This document shows, piece by piece, positions 45,428-60,100 of a stretch of 64,000 bases of DNA. Source of the DNA: Cacajao melanocephalus (taxonomy: Eukaryota; Chordata; Mammalia; Primates; Pitheciidae); NCBI GenBank assembly GCA_963573385.1, contig CAUYLG010062894.1:62001-126000 (forward strand). Direction: 5' to 3'. The notes under the pieces were generated by a model. It searched no databases. It saw only the letters and a program-made list of their open reading frames with translations, and was not told the origin of the DNA. Each line of letters begins with the position of its first letter. Positions within the stretch are counted from its first letter, which is position 1. The translations under genes and the position numbers were made by a program.

Positions 45428-45689
45428 AAAACCCAGGTTTTCTGACATGCATTTCTAAAATGCATGTCTCTTTCTTCTAAAGAAATATACACCCTTACCC
45501 AGATAAAATAAACATGTGGCTATTTCTGAGAATCTAAAGGAAATATGAAAAATAAAGTAGCATAAGTTATTCTATGATAAAGGTGGTTTCGTACCCATTT
45601 TATATAACAGAATCTATTTTATTTTAAAAATTTAGAAGGAATTTGGAATGAATGTATGACATATTCATTTATTTATAATCTTTACATTT

Positions 45690-46010
45690 CTTTGTTATTG
45701 CTCTTGCTATTATCTCTGCCGCCTTGTCAATGTGACTGACTATTCCTTCAAGATTCATTAGAGGTGCAATTTCCTCCAGTAAGCCATTCTCCACCCCTTT
45801 TAATATTGTACCCATTATGTGCCAAGAGTAACATTCTTTGCCTACCTCTGTCATAATTCTTGGTATTTAAATCACCTGTATACTTTTATCCTCTTTTGTA
45901 TTGTAAAATCTTTAAAGATAGAGACCATATTTAAATAATCTCTAAATTCCCAGCATTTAGTGCTATTCCTGGAACTTACATGATACTTGATATTGTTTAC
46001 TGAATAAAAA
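45690..46010 (+). mobile_element. L2-like ancient fragment
   Basis: Order of words (CCTTCAAGATTCA, AAAGATAGAGACCATATTT, TTCCCAGCATTTAGTGC, TACTGAATAAA) resembles an L2 3' end. Family call is moderate. Confidence 0.55.
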
Positions 46011-46655
46011 ATAATTAAATTACTAGGTAAGTAGTGGGATACCTAGGCCTGTTGGAATTACAAAGATAAATAAAAGGTAGTTCCTGTTCTATTCCAACAA
46101 TAGATTATTTATCTTACGCATGGGTTAATTAATGGTTTGTGAACTTTCAAAAGATTTTTTTAAAAAACCTATCGAATCCATTATTTTTATTTTATGGACA
46201 AGAAGCAGAGGCTCAAATTAATAGTTACTTTTCTTTTCAAGATTATACTGGTAAAAGCAGAGCTAAGGCTTGACTCCAGCCCTCCTGATGCCTGTCCTGT
46301 GCTTCTCTACAATAAGCTGACCTATCTTTTAATGAAGAGCCTTCAATAATGGCTCTGCATTAAAAAATAAAGTAATGTAACTTTGAAAGGATGATAAATC
46401 AGAAATGTTTCTTCTTAATCTTAAATACAGCACATTGCAGAATCCTTGAGGTGACTTTAGATTTATTTCTTTAAATTTCCATCATTCATCAAAATTTTCT
46501 GTATACTTTATTATTATAGTAAATGTCTTTGAACAGAGCTGAAAAGTTGCAAGTTATAAAATCCACTTATAATCTCCACTTTTTCGATGTTTATGTTCTT
46601 AAGAAGTTGCCAAAACCTAACCCTCCCTTTCCTCCCTGTTCCCCTACTAAATATT

Positions 46656-47010
46656 TGTATTAGTCAGGGTTCTCTTAGAGGGACAGAACTAATAAGATAT
46701 ATGAGAGCCAGTCCAAGTCCTAAAACTGAAGAACTTGGAGTCTGATATTCATGGACAGGAAGCATCCAACAGGAGAAAAAGATGTAGGCTGGGATGCTAG
46801 ACCAGTCTCGCCTTTGTACGTTTCTCTGCCTGCTTTATATTTGCTGGTAGCTGAGTAGATTGTCCCCATCAGATTAAGGGTGCGCCTGCCTTCCCCAGAC
46901 CACTGATTCAAATGTTAATCTCTTTTGGCAGCACCTACACAGACACACCCAGGATGAATATTTTGTATCCCTCAATCCAATCATGTTGACACTCAGTATT
47001 AACTATCACA
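46656..47010 (-). mobile_element. MLT2-type ERVL solo LTR, internally deleted
   Basis: Reads TGTATTAGTCAGGGTTCTCT to TTAACTATCACA, the reverse of the MLT2 LTR. Much of the middle is missing after GATATATGAGAG. No viral genes. Confidence 0.85.
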
Positions 47011-47737
47011 ATTTTTTTTTTTTTGGCAACTGTCTTTTATGAACATCAAAATAATTATTTTCCAGCTATTTTGGTCAAACCTAGAGTTAAAATAATACTA
47101 TAATAGAGTCGATTTCTAGAGAACCTCAAAATTTTTTAATTTATTAATTGATATTTATATTAAAATTATCTTTAAAATGTTTACAATAGGTTGCTTTTCT
47201 TTTCAAGATTCTAGCAAGTAAAACAAAGGGCTTCATTGGCCCAAGGGTGTGCAAGAGAACTGACAAAATCAAGATTCAAAAAGAATTAAATAATGGCAAC
47301 TTTGTTAGAATGTGTTGTGATTCTTTTGAAAGGAAGAAACTCATTTGGATACATGAAAAAGAAACAAAAAAAGATATGAAGGAAATTTTTTAAAATATGA
47401 AGGAGCAAAAACAATCAGCTGAAACAAATGAAATAAGTCTTAGGTTAAACAAAACTGTGCAGTACAAAATTGGAGTTTTAATGGACTATAATAAATGAGA
47501 GTTGGCGGTGTCACTACTTGGGTCACCAGAGGCAGAGAAAGAAACTAATTTTTATTGAACACGCCTAATGTGCCAACCATTGTGGTAAACATATTACATG
47601 TTTGATCTAATTTTATCCAACTAAAATTTAAAGATTTTTATAAAACCAATCTGTACATGAAGTTACTGCTTATAGAAAGTGATACTACAAATCATATTAA
47701 AGCTATAATATTACTGAAATAATTAAACTCTTGTGAT

Positions 47738-48004
47738 TTTTTTTTTTTTGAGACAGAGTCTTGCTCTGAAAATAGCATGATGATGGCTCAGTGCAGCCCC
47801 AACCCTCTGGGCTCAAGCGACCCTCCCATCTCAGCCTCCTGAGTAGCTGGGACCACAGGCACATAACCACATCTGGCTAATTTTTAATATTTTTGTAGAG
47901 ATGGGAGGGTCTCGTTGCGTAGGCTGGTCTCCTACCCTCGAGTAATCCTCCCACCTTGGCCTCCCAAGGTGCTAGGATTACAACCATGAGCTACCAAACT
48001 CTGC
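47738..48004 (-). mobile_element. Old Alu (antisense)
   Basis: T run then GAGACAGAGTCTTGCTCTG; divergent J-type copy with a deletion after the first 30 bp. Confidence 0.88.
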
Positions 48005-48482
48005 CCTCTTGTAATTTTTTTTTTAACCACACATCCTTCCTAGGCCGCAATGACAATGTTTAAAAATCATGAAAGGATCTCTTTAAGTAAAATCCAATTG
48101 AATATGGAGCAAGTCATTTCTGTCAAACATTTAATTTTATTATGGTGACTACTAGGCTAAGTTATATATCTCATTACCAAGTATTTTGAAAAGGAGGAAA
48201 AGATATTTTTGTGAACTTGATTATATGACGATATGCCTCCTGTATGGATCAGTGATGTCATTAATTAATCTCCTGATTTGTAAATTATCATAATCAACTA
48301 AGCTACAAGTGATAAAATGTTTGATTAAAGGGGACTGAGTATAGTCTGAATATAGCCTCCTTCGACCAATAAGCACTCAAAATCTAGATCTTGTTCCAAA
48401 TCTGTTGTATAATAAAGGGCTAGTGCTTAAATGAGACAAGAGGTATCATGATTTGGAAGTTTCTTAAGTTTTCAAAAAGGTT

Positions 48483-48583
48483 CAGTCATATCCAGACCTC
48501 AGCATCACACAATATACCTTTGAAACAAACCTGCACACGTACCTCCCAATTCATAAATAAAAGTTGAAAAAGGAAAAAAAAAG
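48483..48583 (+). mobile_element. L1 3'-end remnant
   Basis: ACAATATACCTTTGAAACAA then CCTGCACACGTACCTC and an A-rich tail resemble an L1 3' end. Short and decayed. Confidence 0.55.
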
Positions 48584-49317
48584 TCCAAATTGTATTAGTT
48601 TGTTTCAATCCTCTTTAATTTTTACTATCATACAGCAAAACAACAGAATATAGCATACCATTGTTCTTAAATGTCAGATGCATGGCTATATCACTTAAAA
48701 CAAGTTCATTCAAAGATATTCATTAAGCACTTACTATGTGCAAGTCCCGTTGCTATGCACAGATGCACTAGACAGTTTACAGTCTAAGGGAAACACACAA
48801 ATATGAATGCAAACATGTTTTTATAAATTGTGATAAAGAACAGAGCCGTGCAAGAGAGCAGGTGATGTGTAGCTGGGGTGTGGACCAACTTTAGATTTAA
48901 TGGTTAGGGAAAGCTGCTGGGCAGAAGTGACATTTAAGCTGAGGCTTGAAAAATAAGGAGGCAACCAGGAGAAGCGGGAATAACCTTCCAAACGAGGTGA
49001 ATAGATTGTGAGCAGGCCATCAGGGAAGGAGTTTTGGTTGGTTGTTTGAACAAAAAAATGAAAAAGGACAGTATGCATAGAGCATAATAAGCAAAGGAGC
49101 TGGCAGAGAGCTCAACAAGCCCTACAGGTCATGAGAAGGAGTTTGATTTGTATTCCTTGAGAATTGAGCAAATGGCAAATGTGGCAACATATTCAGATGG
49201 CTTTTATTTGTCTTAAAAATTGTGATTTCCAGATTAGACCATACAGACAACATATCCCGGAATGATTAAGCTAAGCCCAAGTGTACTTTTCATGGGAATA
49301 ACTCCTTTAAAAATTTT
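48584..49317. other. Intergenic with unnamed ancient repeat
   Basis: About 48705-49190 has the look of an old mammalian repeat (ATTAAGCACTTACTATGTGC, GTGACATTTAAGCTGAGGC) but is not assigned. No gene. Confidence 0.5.
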
Positions 49318-49464
49318 TGTTTTAGAGACCGGTTCTTGCTCCGTTGCCCAGGCTAGAATGAGGTGATCCCATGGTAGCAACCTCGAACTCCTGGGCTCAA
49401 GGAATATTCCTGCCTCAGTCTCCCAAAGTGCTGGGCTTACAGGTGTGAGCCACTGTCCCTGGCC
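49318..49464 (-). mobile_element. Free Alu monomer (FRAM/FLAM type)
   Basis: A single arm of about 147 bp, reverse complement, TTTTAGAGACCGGTTCTTGC to GAGCCACTGTCCCTGGCC, with no second arm. Confidence 0.85.
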
Positions 49465-50027
49465 CTGTTCATGGGAATAATTCCTTTTAAAACTAAAATG
49501 TTAATTTTATTAAAGTAATGCCATATGCACAGATTTGTAAAAATAGTATACTGAAAAAGTCCTATCTCTATTTCTGATTCTCACTGCTGAAGGACAATAA
49601 CTTTAAACAGTTTTCACTATTCCCTATGGTGTTTATTACCATGTTTCCATATAACATGCTTGTATTGCTATAAATTGATTGTTCAGCTTTAATCTATTGA
49701 CAGTTTTATTATAAAAGGTGACAATTTGGCTCTCTTATACACCCATAAACATGTACTGTCTTTCCTCAGAATATTGATATCACAATATTTGGTGAAATCA
49801 ATATTTAGTGATATTAGTACAACTTTGTGAACATTGTTCAGAGTTTATGTATTTGAGTATGTTATGACATTTTCTTCCCTATAAAAATTTTGTCATGTTT
49901 AATTTTTATTGGCTCAGGATTTTCTCTATGAATCTATCACTCATTCTCAAACAGATCTTCCTAAAAGATCTGTACATCTTCCCTTTGTATGTTCAAATAC
50001 ATCAGGTTATTCACAGAAATGTGAAAT

Positions 50028-50400
50028 CACTTTCAATAAGCAAGGTGTTGGCAAGGCTGCTTTCTTCTGGAGGCTCTACTGAAGAATCTTTTTTCTTGTT
50101 CTTGACAGTCTTTAAGGCTGCCTGCATACTTTGGCTCATGGACCCTTCCTCCATCTTCAAAACATATTACTCCAACTTCTGGTTCAGTTTTTACATCTTA
50201 CTTTGGTCCTCCTGTTACAAGGGCCATTGTTATTACATTAGCCCCACCCAGATGATCCAGGATCATCTGCCCATCTCATGATCCTTAATTTAATGCCATC
50301 TGCAAAATCCCTTTTACCATGTAAGGTAAGATATTCATAGGTCCATGGATTAGGACGCCTTTGGATGGGGGTTGGGGAGGACATTATTCAGCCTACCACA
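50028..50400 (-). mobile_element. MLT1-type MaLR LTR
   Basis: Reverse of an LTR with CCATCTCATGATCCTTAATT, CCCTTTTACCATGTAAGGTA and a terminal GCCTACCACA. The 5' edge is uncertain. The ORFs at 49895-50281 and 50361-50651 cross it and are not genes. Confidence 0.75.
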
Positions 50401-50600
50401 GTTGGAAATTATTTTCCCTCAGAACTTGTCTTCTAGAGTCTAGGGATACAGTTGAAGAGTTTGCAATTAATATTATTTGCAATCATTTCTATATTACCTG
50501 TTTTTTCTCTCTGGAAGCTTTTAGAATCTTCTCTTTATTCCATCTTCTGAAATTTCACTGTCATGTACGTTGGTGGACCTTTTCTATCTGCATTCTCATC

Positions 50601-50985
50601 TGTATTAGTCCGTTTTTGCATTGCTATGAAGAACTACCTGAGACTGGTTAATTTATAAAGAAGAGAGATTTAACTGGTTCATGGTTCCACAGGCTGTACA
50701 GGAAGCATGGCTCAGGAGGCCTAAGGAAACTTAAAACCATGGCAGAAGGCAAAAAAGAAGGAGGTATGTATGTCTTGCATGGCTGGAGCAAGAGGAAAAG
50801 AGAGAAGAGGGAGGGGCTATACACTTTTAAACAACCAGATCTCTTAAGAACTCACTGTTTATCACAATAGCAAGGGGCAAGTCTGCTCCCATGATCCATT
50901 TACCTCCGACCAGGCCCCTTTTCCAACATTGGAGATTACAACTGGACGTGAGATTTGGGCACGGACATAAATCCAAACCATGTCA
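50601..50985 (-). mobile_element. THE1/MST-type MaLR solo LTR
   Basis: TGTATTAGTCCGTTTTTGC to AAACCATGTCA is the reverse complement of a MaLR LTR. Flanks TCATC (50596-50600) and TTATC (50986-50990) are a near-perfect 5-bp target duplication. Confidence 0.88.
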
Positions 50986-51661
50986 TTATCCTAGCGTGCT
51001 AGGAATTTTCTTTGTACTATTTATTTAATAATTTCTTTTCTTCTACTTTCCCTATCCTCACTTTCTAGAACTTCGGTTGGTGTAATCTGGCCCTGCAGTA
51101 CCAAATCCTTGCAATTCCTCATCTTTTCTCTATTATTTTTCATTTCTTTCTCTTTTCATTCTACTCACTAGATCTCCTCAATATTAAATTTGCATTCTGT
51201 TTATTTTTTAGATGTCTGCTATAATATTTTGACCTTCTAAGAGCTCCTTCTCATTTTTTGAATGTTCCATTTTTTATAGCATGCTGATCTTGTGTCTCTA
51301 ATGTATCTTTTTGTATCTTTCTGAAGAATATTATTATTTTTAAGTCTTTATTTTTATTCCCTCTGTTTTCTTTTTTCCATTTGACTTTCGTTGTCATTAT
51401 TGTTGTTTTGGTCTCTTTGGTTTTAGAAACTGTCTTCAATGTCTCGTGATTTAGCCACCATGAGTAAAAATGAGGTGCTAAAGTGATGACTAGAAATGAT
51501 GTCTAGATTGTTGAGCTTCACTGAAGAGTGAGCAGAAATGTAGTCTTCAATAGGAAAACCCCAAACATCAGTATCTGTAAGGGTTACTTTAGAGGCAGTC
51601 TGTTTCTCGAGACTCCTCCAGTCTCCTGCTCAGCTGCCAATATCTTAGAATCCAAATGGCA

Positions 51662-52215
<554 letters not shown>

Positions 52216-52217
<2 letters not shown>

Positions 52218-52421
52218 AGAGAAAGAAAGAAGGAAAGGAGGGAGGGAAAGAGAGAGAGGGAAGAGAGAAAAGAAAAGGAATGAAAAAGCAAAGAGAAAAG
52301 GAAGAAAGAGAAAAAGAAGAAAGAAAAGGGAAGGAAGAAAGAAAAGGGAAAGAAGAAAGAGAAAAGAGAATAAAGAAGGAAAGGAAAGAGAGAAAGAAGA
52401 AAGGAAGCAAGAAAAAAAAGG
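52216..52421 (+). repeat. 206-bp polypurine tract (GAAA/GGAA-rich)
   Basis: Only four pyrimidines (52281, 52289, 52371, 52408) in 206 nt. It starts at the A tail of an Alu and probably grew from it. The long ORFs across it in both strands (Lys/Glu/Arg-rich or Ser/Phe-rich) are products of the repeat. Confidence 0.95.
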
Positions 52422-52627
52422 TGGGGTGTCTTACCTTTTATTATATAGAGAATCAATCCCCGTTTTCATTTCAGTTCATCATCCCAGCCTTCAGCTATGC
52501 CTATTTTATGACTAGAGCTTCTTTTCTGGAAAGATAATTTAATTATTCCCAAAAATAAAACTTGAATCTTCGTTGAAATGGACAAGGACTCTTGAGATCT
52601 AATTCCTTCTTTTTTATTTTTTTATCT

Positions 52628-52923
<296 letters not shown>

Positions 52924-53081
52924 AGCCCAAACTAATTTTTTCTTGAGTTAGACTTTCAATCAATTCTCCTTTTTTTCAGCTTTCCATTTACCCTGTACCT
53001 CAGAGGTATCTAGTACCTCTAAGAACTGAGCCCATCACTACCAGCCTTAGGTTTCAGCTTTCTCCAATTATGCTGGTTTAG

Positions 53082-53474
<393 letters not shown>

Positions 53475-53486
53475 CCCTTCTGCACT

Positions 53487-53644
53487 TTTTTTTTAGAGAT
53501 GAGATCTTGCTATGTTGACCAGGCTGAGGTGCAGTGGCTATTCACATATGTATCAACACACTACAGCCTCTTAACTCCTGGCCTTAAGTGATCCTCCTGC
53601 CTCAGCCTCCGGAGAAGCTGGGACTACAGGTCCTATGCCCAGCA
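53487..53644 (-). mobile_element. Alu monomer (antisense)
   Basis: TTTTTTTTAGAGATGAGATC start; single-arm-sized reverse-complement copy, cut off at CCTATGCCCAGC. The flank CCTTCTGCA recurs on both sides of this Alu pair. Confidence 0.8.
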
Positions 53645-56100
53645 TCCTTCTGCATTTATATTGCATTTGTCCTTCTGCACCTTACAAATTTTTTTACTGT
53701 TATTTTAGTGGAAACTCATGAAACAGCAGAGATAAATTCATATGTTCAATCTGGCCTTGTCTAACTGGAACTTTGTAGCACATTCTGTATTGAGAAATGA
53801 TATGGTCAAAAGCTGATAACTCTAAGGGTGTGAGAATAAGAAGTCCACTTTGTAACACAAACGTGAAAATCTGTTTCAGAGAAACATGAAATTTAAAAAT
53901 TATATAATATACAAGCCATATATATGACTATTCACTGCTCTGTGAAAAAGCAAAAGGTCTGTTGCTATAGAAAACTGGATTATGTGAATTTTCAAATACT
54001 TGAAATTACAGATAAGTCAATAAATCAACATAAGATATAAGGGCTTGCCTAGTAATTTGTGGACACAGAATGTATTGAGTGTATTTTATGAAAGTTGCCT
54101 TTAGAGATTAATTGACCTCATTTGGGAACCTTAAGAAGCATGCTATTTAGCGACTCATTGGAACAGCTCCAGATTGCAAGGATGGAGCAGGACATTTAAT
54201 GTTGTACATTTATGAAATAGGTGAATCTCAGACACAGTTTTTAAAAAAATTTTCAGGCAAAATTTACCTACTTTTAAAAAAGAGTCTGCATGGTCTTCCT
54301 CTGTCCTAATCCTGACCAAACTCCAGCCTGTATATAAATTTGAGTAAAAATGTACAGTAAGGGGAACGAAGTAGAGTTGCACACAATACAATGACTAACA
54401 TTTATTGACCTGTATTGAGTGTTTACTATGTGCCAATAATTGTGCTAAAAACTTTTCATAAATTATTTAATAGCAAATGGTTAGTGATTATTTGACAAAT
54501 GTGTTGAAGCGGTAAAAAAAGAAAGGACAAATGAGAAAGGAGGAGGAGAGAGGTTGCAAACACCATCAAAGATTTATAGTGTTCTCATTTTCTTTCCATC
54601 CCCATCCCTTCCCATCTCAAGGGCTGCTCTAGACTTATTTATATTGATAGCATAATTTTGAACATTATCTGTGCTTTTTGGTGTTCTTTTAGTATGTTAA
54701 TATTAAATAGTTCATCTTAGCTACTTGAATTTGAAGATTAATGATTTGGAACTTCGAGCAGGAGCTTTGATTTAGCATATGTAGTAAATGTTCAAATCAC
54801 ACATATATTACCGTGTTTTTTAAATATACCATCAGATACTTTGTAAAAGAAGAGATACAATAAAAGGAGAGAAGAAAGAGAAACCTGCCAAGGCATTACT
54901 ATAATTTTAATACCTGTTTGTGAAAGCAATGTGGCTGCTGTTTACAAACGATCAAACGTTTACAAAAGGCTTAAGTAATATCAGCCTGGGATGACTTAAT
55001 ACATATTCAGTCAAACAAATTAACAAGAATGCATAAGTCTGGAATATGTATAAACTTGGTCTAGGATTAATGGAAATAATCTAGAGAGAAAATGAGAATA
55101 CAGATAATTCTCCGAAAGACTAGTAAGATATCTTTGAGCCTGCAGATTATTTAAGATTCACAATTTCCATTATTATTTTTTATTGTAAAAGAAGGTAAAT
55201 TTCTTTCTTACTTAATTGTTATCTACTGAGTACTTGCTTTGTGAAAGGCATTGTGATAAGCATTATGGAGGAAAAAATATTAAAAGTCTAAGATGCTATC
55301 TATTTTATCAAGAAGCTCATAATCCAGTGTTGAAGATCAGACATATGTAAAATAACTGCTAAACTCTATACAGTATTATGTGACAAATGCCACATGAATG
55401 ACACAAATATTTTCATTTTTCCATTTTGCCCATTTGCAATATATATAGAATGAATTATGTAGCTAACATTCCAAATATATATGCTTCTTTATATAGCTGA
55501 CATTCCAAATATATATGCTTTTTTGTACCCTAATCATATATGTCAATCTTCTACAACAACTACAAAACATCATTAAAAGCACTTTATGTAGAGCAAGTCT
55601 AGAAGAAAGGCTGCCAGCTATGGCATGCAAGGGAAAAGTTTTCTGATTTCAAAGACATATATGTATATGTGTCTATCTTAAGGAAATTTATAACTTTTTT
55701 AAATGCATGACATAGAAAAGTATTTTGTTGTTTGAATAAGAAAACAACATTGTGAAGATTTCTACAAATGTATTCCTTGTAACTGGATATAGTAACTGAA
55801 ACAGTACCATACTTGGAAGTCTGTATTCTAGATGGCTAACAGCTTTGTTACTTGGGGTTACAAATGAGAAATGATGCCCTATGATGATCTTGTCCATTGA
55901 AGTGTAGAGTTGAAGTCGCCTGGTTCAGAATTAAAGGGAACCATAGGGTGAGAGGCAATCTGTATCCATAATTCCATAGACAGCAGTTTTCTTCAGGCTT
56001 TGATTCATAGCTCATCTGCTCCCTGCCATTCGCCCTGAGTTCTCGGATGCCTTGCCGGTTTCCATGGTGCTGATATGCATATCAAATCAGAACTTGTATT
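53645..56100. other. Intergenic, no gene seen
   Basis: Unique AT-rich DNA with a MIR-like piece at about 54400-54480 and a 34-bp tandem duplication at 55460-55527. ORFs here are short and unsupported. Confidence 0.6.
55460..55527 (+). repeat. 34-bp tandem duplication
   Basis: Two copies (55460-55493, 55494-55527) sharing ACATTCCAAATATATATGCT with about three differences. Confidence 0.9.
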
Positions 56101-56800
56101 TTTGTGTTTGGCTCATATGGAATATGTAAGTTATTGAGTGTTAACTACATTCCATTCAGCCAACTGTGTTAGATATATATCTCATTTAATTTCACAATAA
56201 CCCTATGAGGTCAGTATTATTTTTGTCACCATTTTACAGATAAGAAAGTGAGGTTCAGAGAAACTAAGTAACTTGCTGTGATGGTTAATAAGGGTGTAAA
56301 CTTTATTGGATTGAAGGATGCAAACTATTGCTCCTGGGTGTGTCTGTGAGGGTGTTGCCAAAGGAGATTAACATTTGTGTCAGTGGACTGGGAAAGGCAG
56401 ACCCACCCTTAATCTGATGGGCACAATCTAATCAGCTGCCAGCAAATAAAGCAGGCAAGAAAACATGCAAAGGCGAGACTGGCCTAGCCTCCCAGCCTAC
56501 ATCTTTCTACCGTGTTGAATGCTTTCTGTCCTTGAACATCAGACTCCAACTTCTTCAGTTTGGAGACTTGGACTGGCTCTCCTTGCTCCTCAAGCTTGCA
56601 GACAGCCTACTGTGGGACCTTGTGATCGTGTAAGTTAATATTTAATAAACTCCCTCTTATATATATCCTATTAGTTCTGTCCCTCTAGGGAACACTGACT
56701 AATACACTTGCCCAAAGTTACGGAGCTGGTAAATGATGGAGTCAGGAGTCCAACTCAGTCTGTTTAACTCCTGGTCTGTTCTGATAACCATTTGGCTCTG
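56100..56800 (+). mobile_element. MIR split by an ERVL LTR
   Basis: The MIR core (ATTTTACAGATAAGAAAGTG, AGTAACTTGC) continues at 56707 (CTTGCCCAAAGTTACGGAGC) after the LTR. Ancient SINE used as an insertion site. Confidence 0.85.
56277..56706 (+). mobile_element. MLT2A-type ERVL solo LTR
   Basis: 430 bp from TGTGATGGTTAATA to GACTAATACA with CTTGC on both sides (56272-56276, 56707-56711), the 5-bp duplication typical of ERVL. It carries an AATAAA near the 3' end. No internal region. Confidence 0.93.
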
Positions 56801-59800
56801 CTGCCTTTTCTGTGGAACATGCTAGTATTTAGATGTCAGGTATTTATATGTCAGGAAGTATTTAGTTGTCAGGAGTTTAAGAGAAAGAGTTAGGCTAGAG
56901 ATACACATTTAGTAGTAATCAACATGTGTTATATATCCTCAAACATAAGGAGACTTCGAAAGAAGATACTAGAAAGTTTCCCTTGTCAACTGGATTATAA
57001 AATCTTTTATGGATATCGATGAATGAATCAAATGCCTATTCTTGGCATTTAAAATTTTAATCTACTAAAATAATTATTTAAAACTACATTATATAAATAC
57101 ATGAATTTAGCTGTATTGCTTTATCACCTCATTTCATGAAATAATTCATTTGAATTATTACATGCATTTTGAACATCACTAGCATCTATTTTTGTCATCT
57201 GCTTTTCAGAGCTCATTGTCCTCATTTCTAGCTTATATGACATACTATACAAAACTATTATTATCTTGCTGTCAAGAAAATTTTATCCCAGGTCACAAAT
57301 ACACATTCACATAAAATCACATATGCAGTTGTGACATCATACCCCTGCAATAGCTGCTACATTAGTATTACATTGATACCTTTATGTATGTATGTATATA
57401 TGTATGTATTTGCTTGCTCATATTTAATATTTATTTTTAGACTAACTTTGATGTAGGTTATTTCTTGGAAACAGCATAGTGTCAATTAAATCTTTTGGAG
57501 TAGAAAAGTAGATAGGGCTCCAGGTTTTTTTAAAGAAGGGCAGTGATTGACATGACAACTGTATTAAGCCAAAAAAATACATACTTTTCCAAAATAAATT
57601 TCTTACGTTTAACTGAGATGTGCTAAAACTTACTATTTGGTAGGTAGAACTAACATATGAAAGAGAAAAAAAAAGCAGAGAACAGATTTTAATTCAGGTC
57701 TAACTCAAGCTCATGTGCTTTTTTTTTTTTTAACCCCTGCTATCATTTATTATTAACAGACAATATATACTTGTGAGATGGCTGGTTGATAACCATGGGA
57801 CAGAGTTCAGGTAACTGGCCTATGTGTAAACACAAAATGAATAACCAATTTTCTAGCACATGGTTTTAACCAATTACCATGCCTTCTAAGGAACAAATGT
57901 TATATTTCTATATATGGGGGATCACTTTTAGAGAATTCCAATAGGGAAAGGATGGTGAGAAGAGTAAAACTAGAAAATGTGAGTGGTAGTATGTGAAACA
58001 ACAGCTTTCTGCGTTAGAGTAGATTAGAGATTGAACTGTTTACAGTTCTTGCATGTAACTAAACCCAAATTGCCATGGCAAGGTTATCAGGTAAAGACAT
58101 ACATGACATCAAAAGTCACTTTGATATTAAAACACAGCCAATGTGATGTCATAGGCCTTACTTCTAGATATTTTAATATTAATGTAACAAAATTTTATTT
58201 ATCAAGTACTTGATAAATAAAAAAATTTAGCCACATTTACCTTTTAAATCTAAAGCTTTAGTGTATTCACTTTCCTAGTATTCTCATACCTCGGTTACAA
58301 AGAATAGGCACTCATTCAGTGCATATCAGAAAATGGACACAATAAATGTTAAAACCAACTATGTTTTCTAAAAATGGCAGCATTTGCCCACCTATTAAAA
58401 AAGTTGCTTTGCTTATATCTATAAATGTTATCAGGTTTCCGTTAGAGAAAATCCACCAGATGGCAACCTCATCTGCATATGAAACGTAATATGCAATCCT
58501 CTGCAACCCATTACAGGTCCCTTGAGTCAGAGGCTCCTTGATTAGTGGCTGATTTCTATAGTGATTCATAAATGGATAGTAGGTAGTCATTTGTGGGTGA
58601 TAATTGAAGTTGGGAATGGGAACAATTAGGCCATAGCATCAAGGGTGAAATAGTTTTAGTATCATTCTTTTTTATTAATATTGAAACAAAAAATATAGTA
58701 TCTATTTCCATGTTTCCCTCTAATCATGTTTTTAATTCAAAGCTAGAAGGAATTATATTAACTTCTCCAGTTTATAAAGCTACAGACAGTATTATTTTTT
58801 TCATGGATCCCAAGTTATTCTATTTGGTTCTCTTGTACTTGATGGCAATCTGGTAGCTAGCTGGCTTATTGTTTCAAATTCAAACTATCTTCCTTATATC
58901 TAAACCTGATAGTATGCAGAAAGTACTGCTGGGGATATTTAATATGTCCCTTATTGTTTTCTGTTTATAACAACCTGCCCTGAGGTACTAAATAGATATT
59001 AGATACTGCACATATTTAGCAAATACTGTTGGTGTTTTTCCATACAAACTCTGTGGTCAAGGTGAAAGTCGTTGATGGGTTGGTAATATGAACTGCACAT
59101 TTCTGAAAAGGAAAAAAAAATAGATTTGTTGAAATTTTTATTCCTGAATAGCTAGAGTTCTAATTGCATCTGACATTTCATTAATAAATCCATTTCCAAA
59201 GTGGTATATATCACTTGTGTTAAACTACAGCTGTGTAAAACATCTGTTTGATTTAAATATCTACAATACCTAACAGATTGCCTGTTTTTTTTAATACAAT
59301 GGACTTTTTTGTTATCTGTATATTTTCTAAAATTCATATAACTTGAAAAATACAGTTTTTCTGTCTCCTGGGTATTTCTTTATTGAGGTATATTTTTTTA
59401 AATCATGTAATTCACCATTTCAAGTATAGTATACAATGATTTTTAGTAAATTTATGTTTCCTGGATATTTTTAAAGTGGTACAGCTGTGTCTAGATGCTG
59501 TTCCTCATTACATGACAAGTATTCTAAATTTTGGCAGCTAATCTATCCTTGGTTCCATATGTGCCTGCTTTTTGGTATTGTTTACATAAATAAAGAGCAG
59601 AAAATCTGACTCTTAGGTGTCTAAAATTTTGTTAGTATCAATGCCTCAGTGACCCATCTTCTAGATTTGGGAGGACAGATTCATATTGCATAACAGAGTT
59701 GGAATTTGGGGCTCATTTTCATATAATACTAACAAATCTAACCTTCAAAACTACCCACACTATTGGAGCTAGTTATTATTATTTTAATTTAACACATGCA

Positions 59801-60100
59801 ATACTGACATCATATTAAAGCATTACACAGCACATAAAATACTGTTCTTGCTGTTAATGGATTTATAAAATAATTGGAAAAATTGATCTAGGTATAAAGA
59901 GGCCTTAAAAAAAAGTCATTAAACTCCATTCACATTCTCCTCTATCCCCTTCATTGCTAATTTCTCATTTCCATCCTGCAGATATATGGCCTTCTCTTCT
60001 CTTGTTCTGCCACCTAGATTTACTCACATGGCTCGAAGTTCAAATGACATTAGCAGAATGTATCTCAAAACTGATGTCCATCTCCTATTAAATATTAGTT
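56801..60100. other. Intergenic, no gene seen
   Basis: Unique AT-rich DNA with a (TGTA)n microsatellite near 57380-57412, a CTCF-like motif at 58453 and an L1 3' scrap at about 59373-59455. Confidence 0.6.
58453..58464 (+). promoter_or_regulatory. Candidate CTCF core site
   Basis: CCACCAGATGGC fits the CTCF core CCASYAGRKGGC at every position, in a non-repeat, intergenic setting. Occupancy cannot be judged from sequence. Confidence 0.4.
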
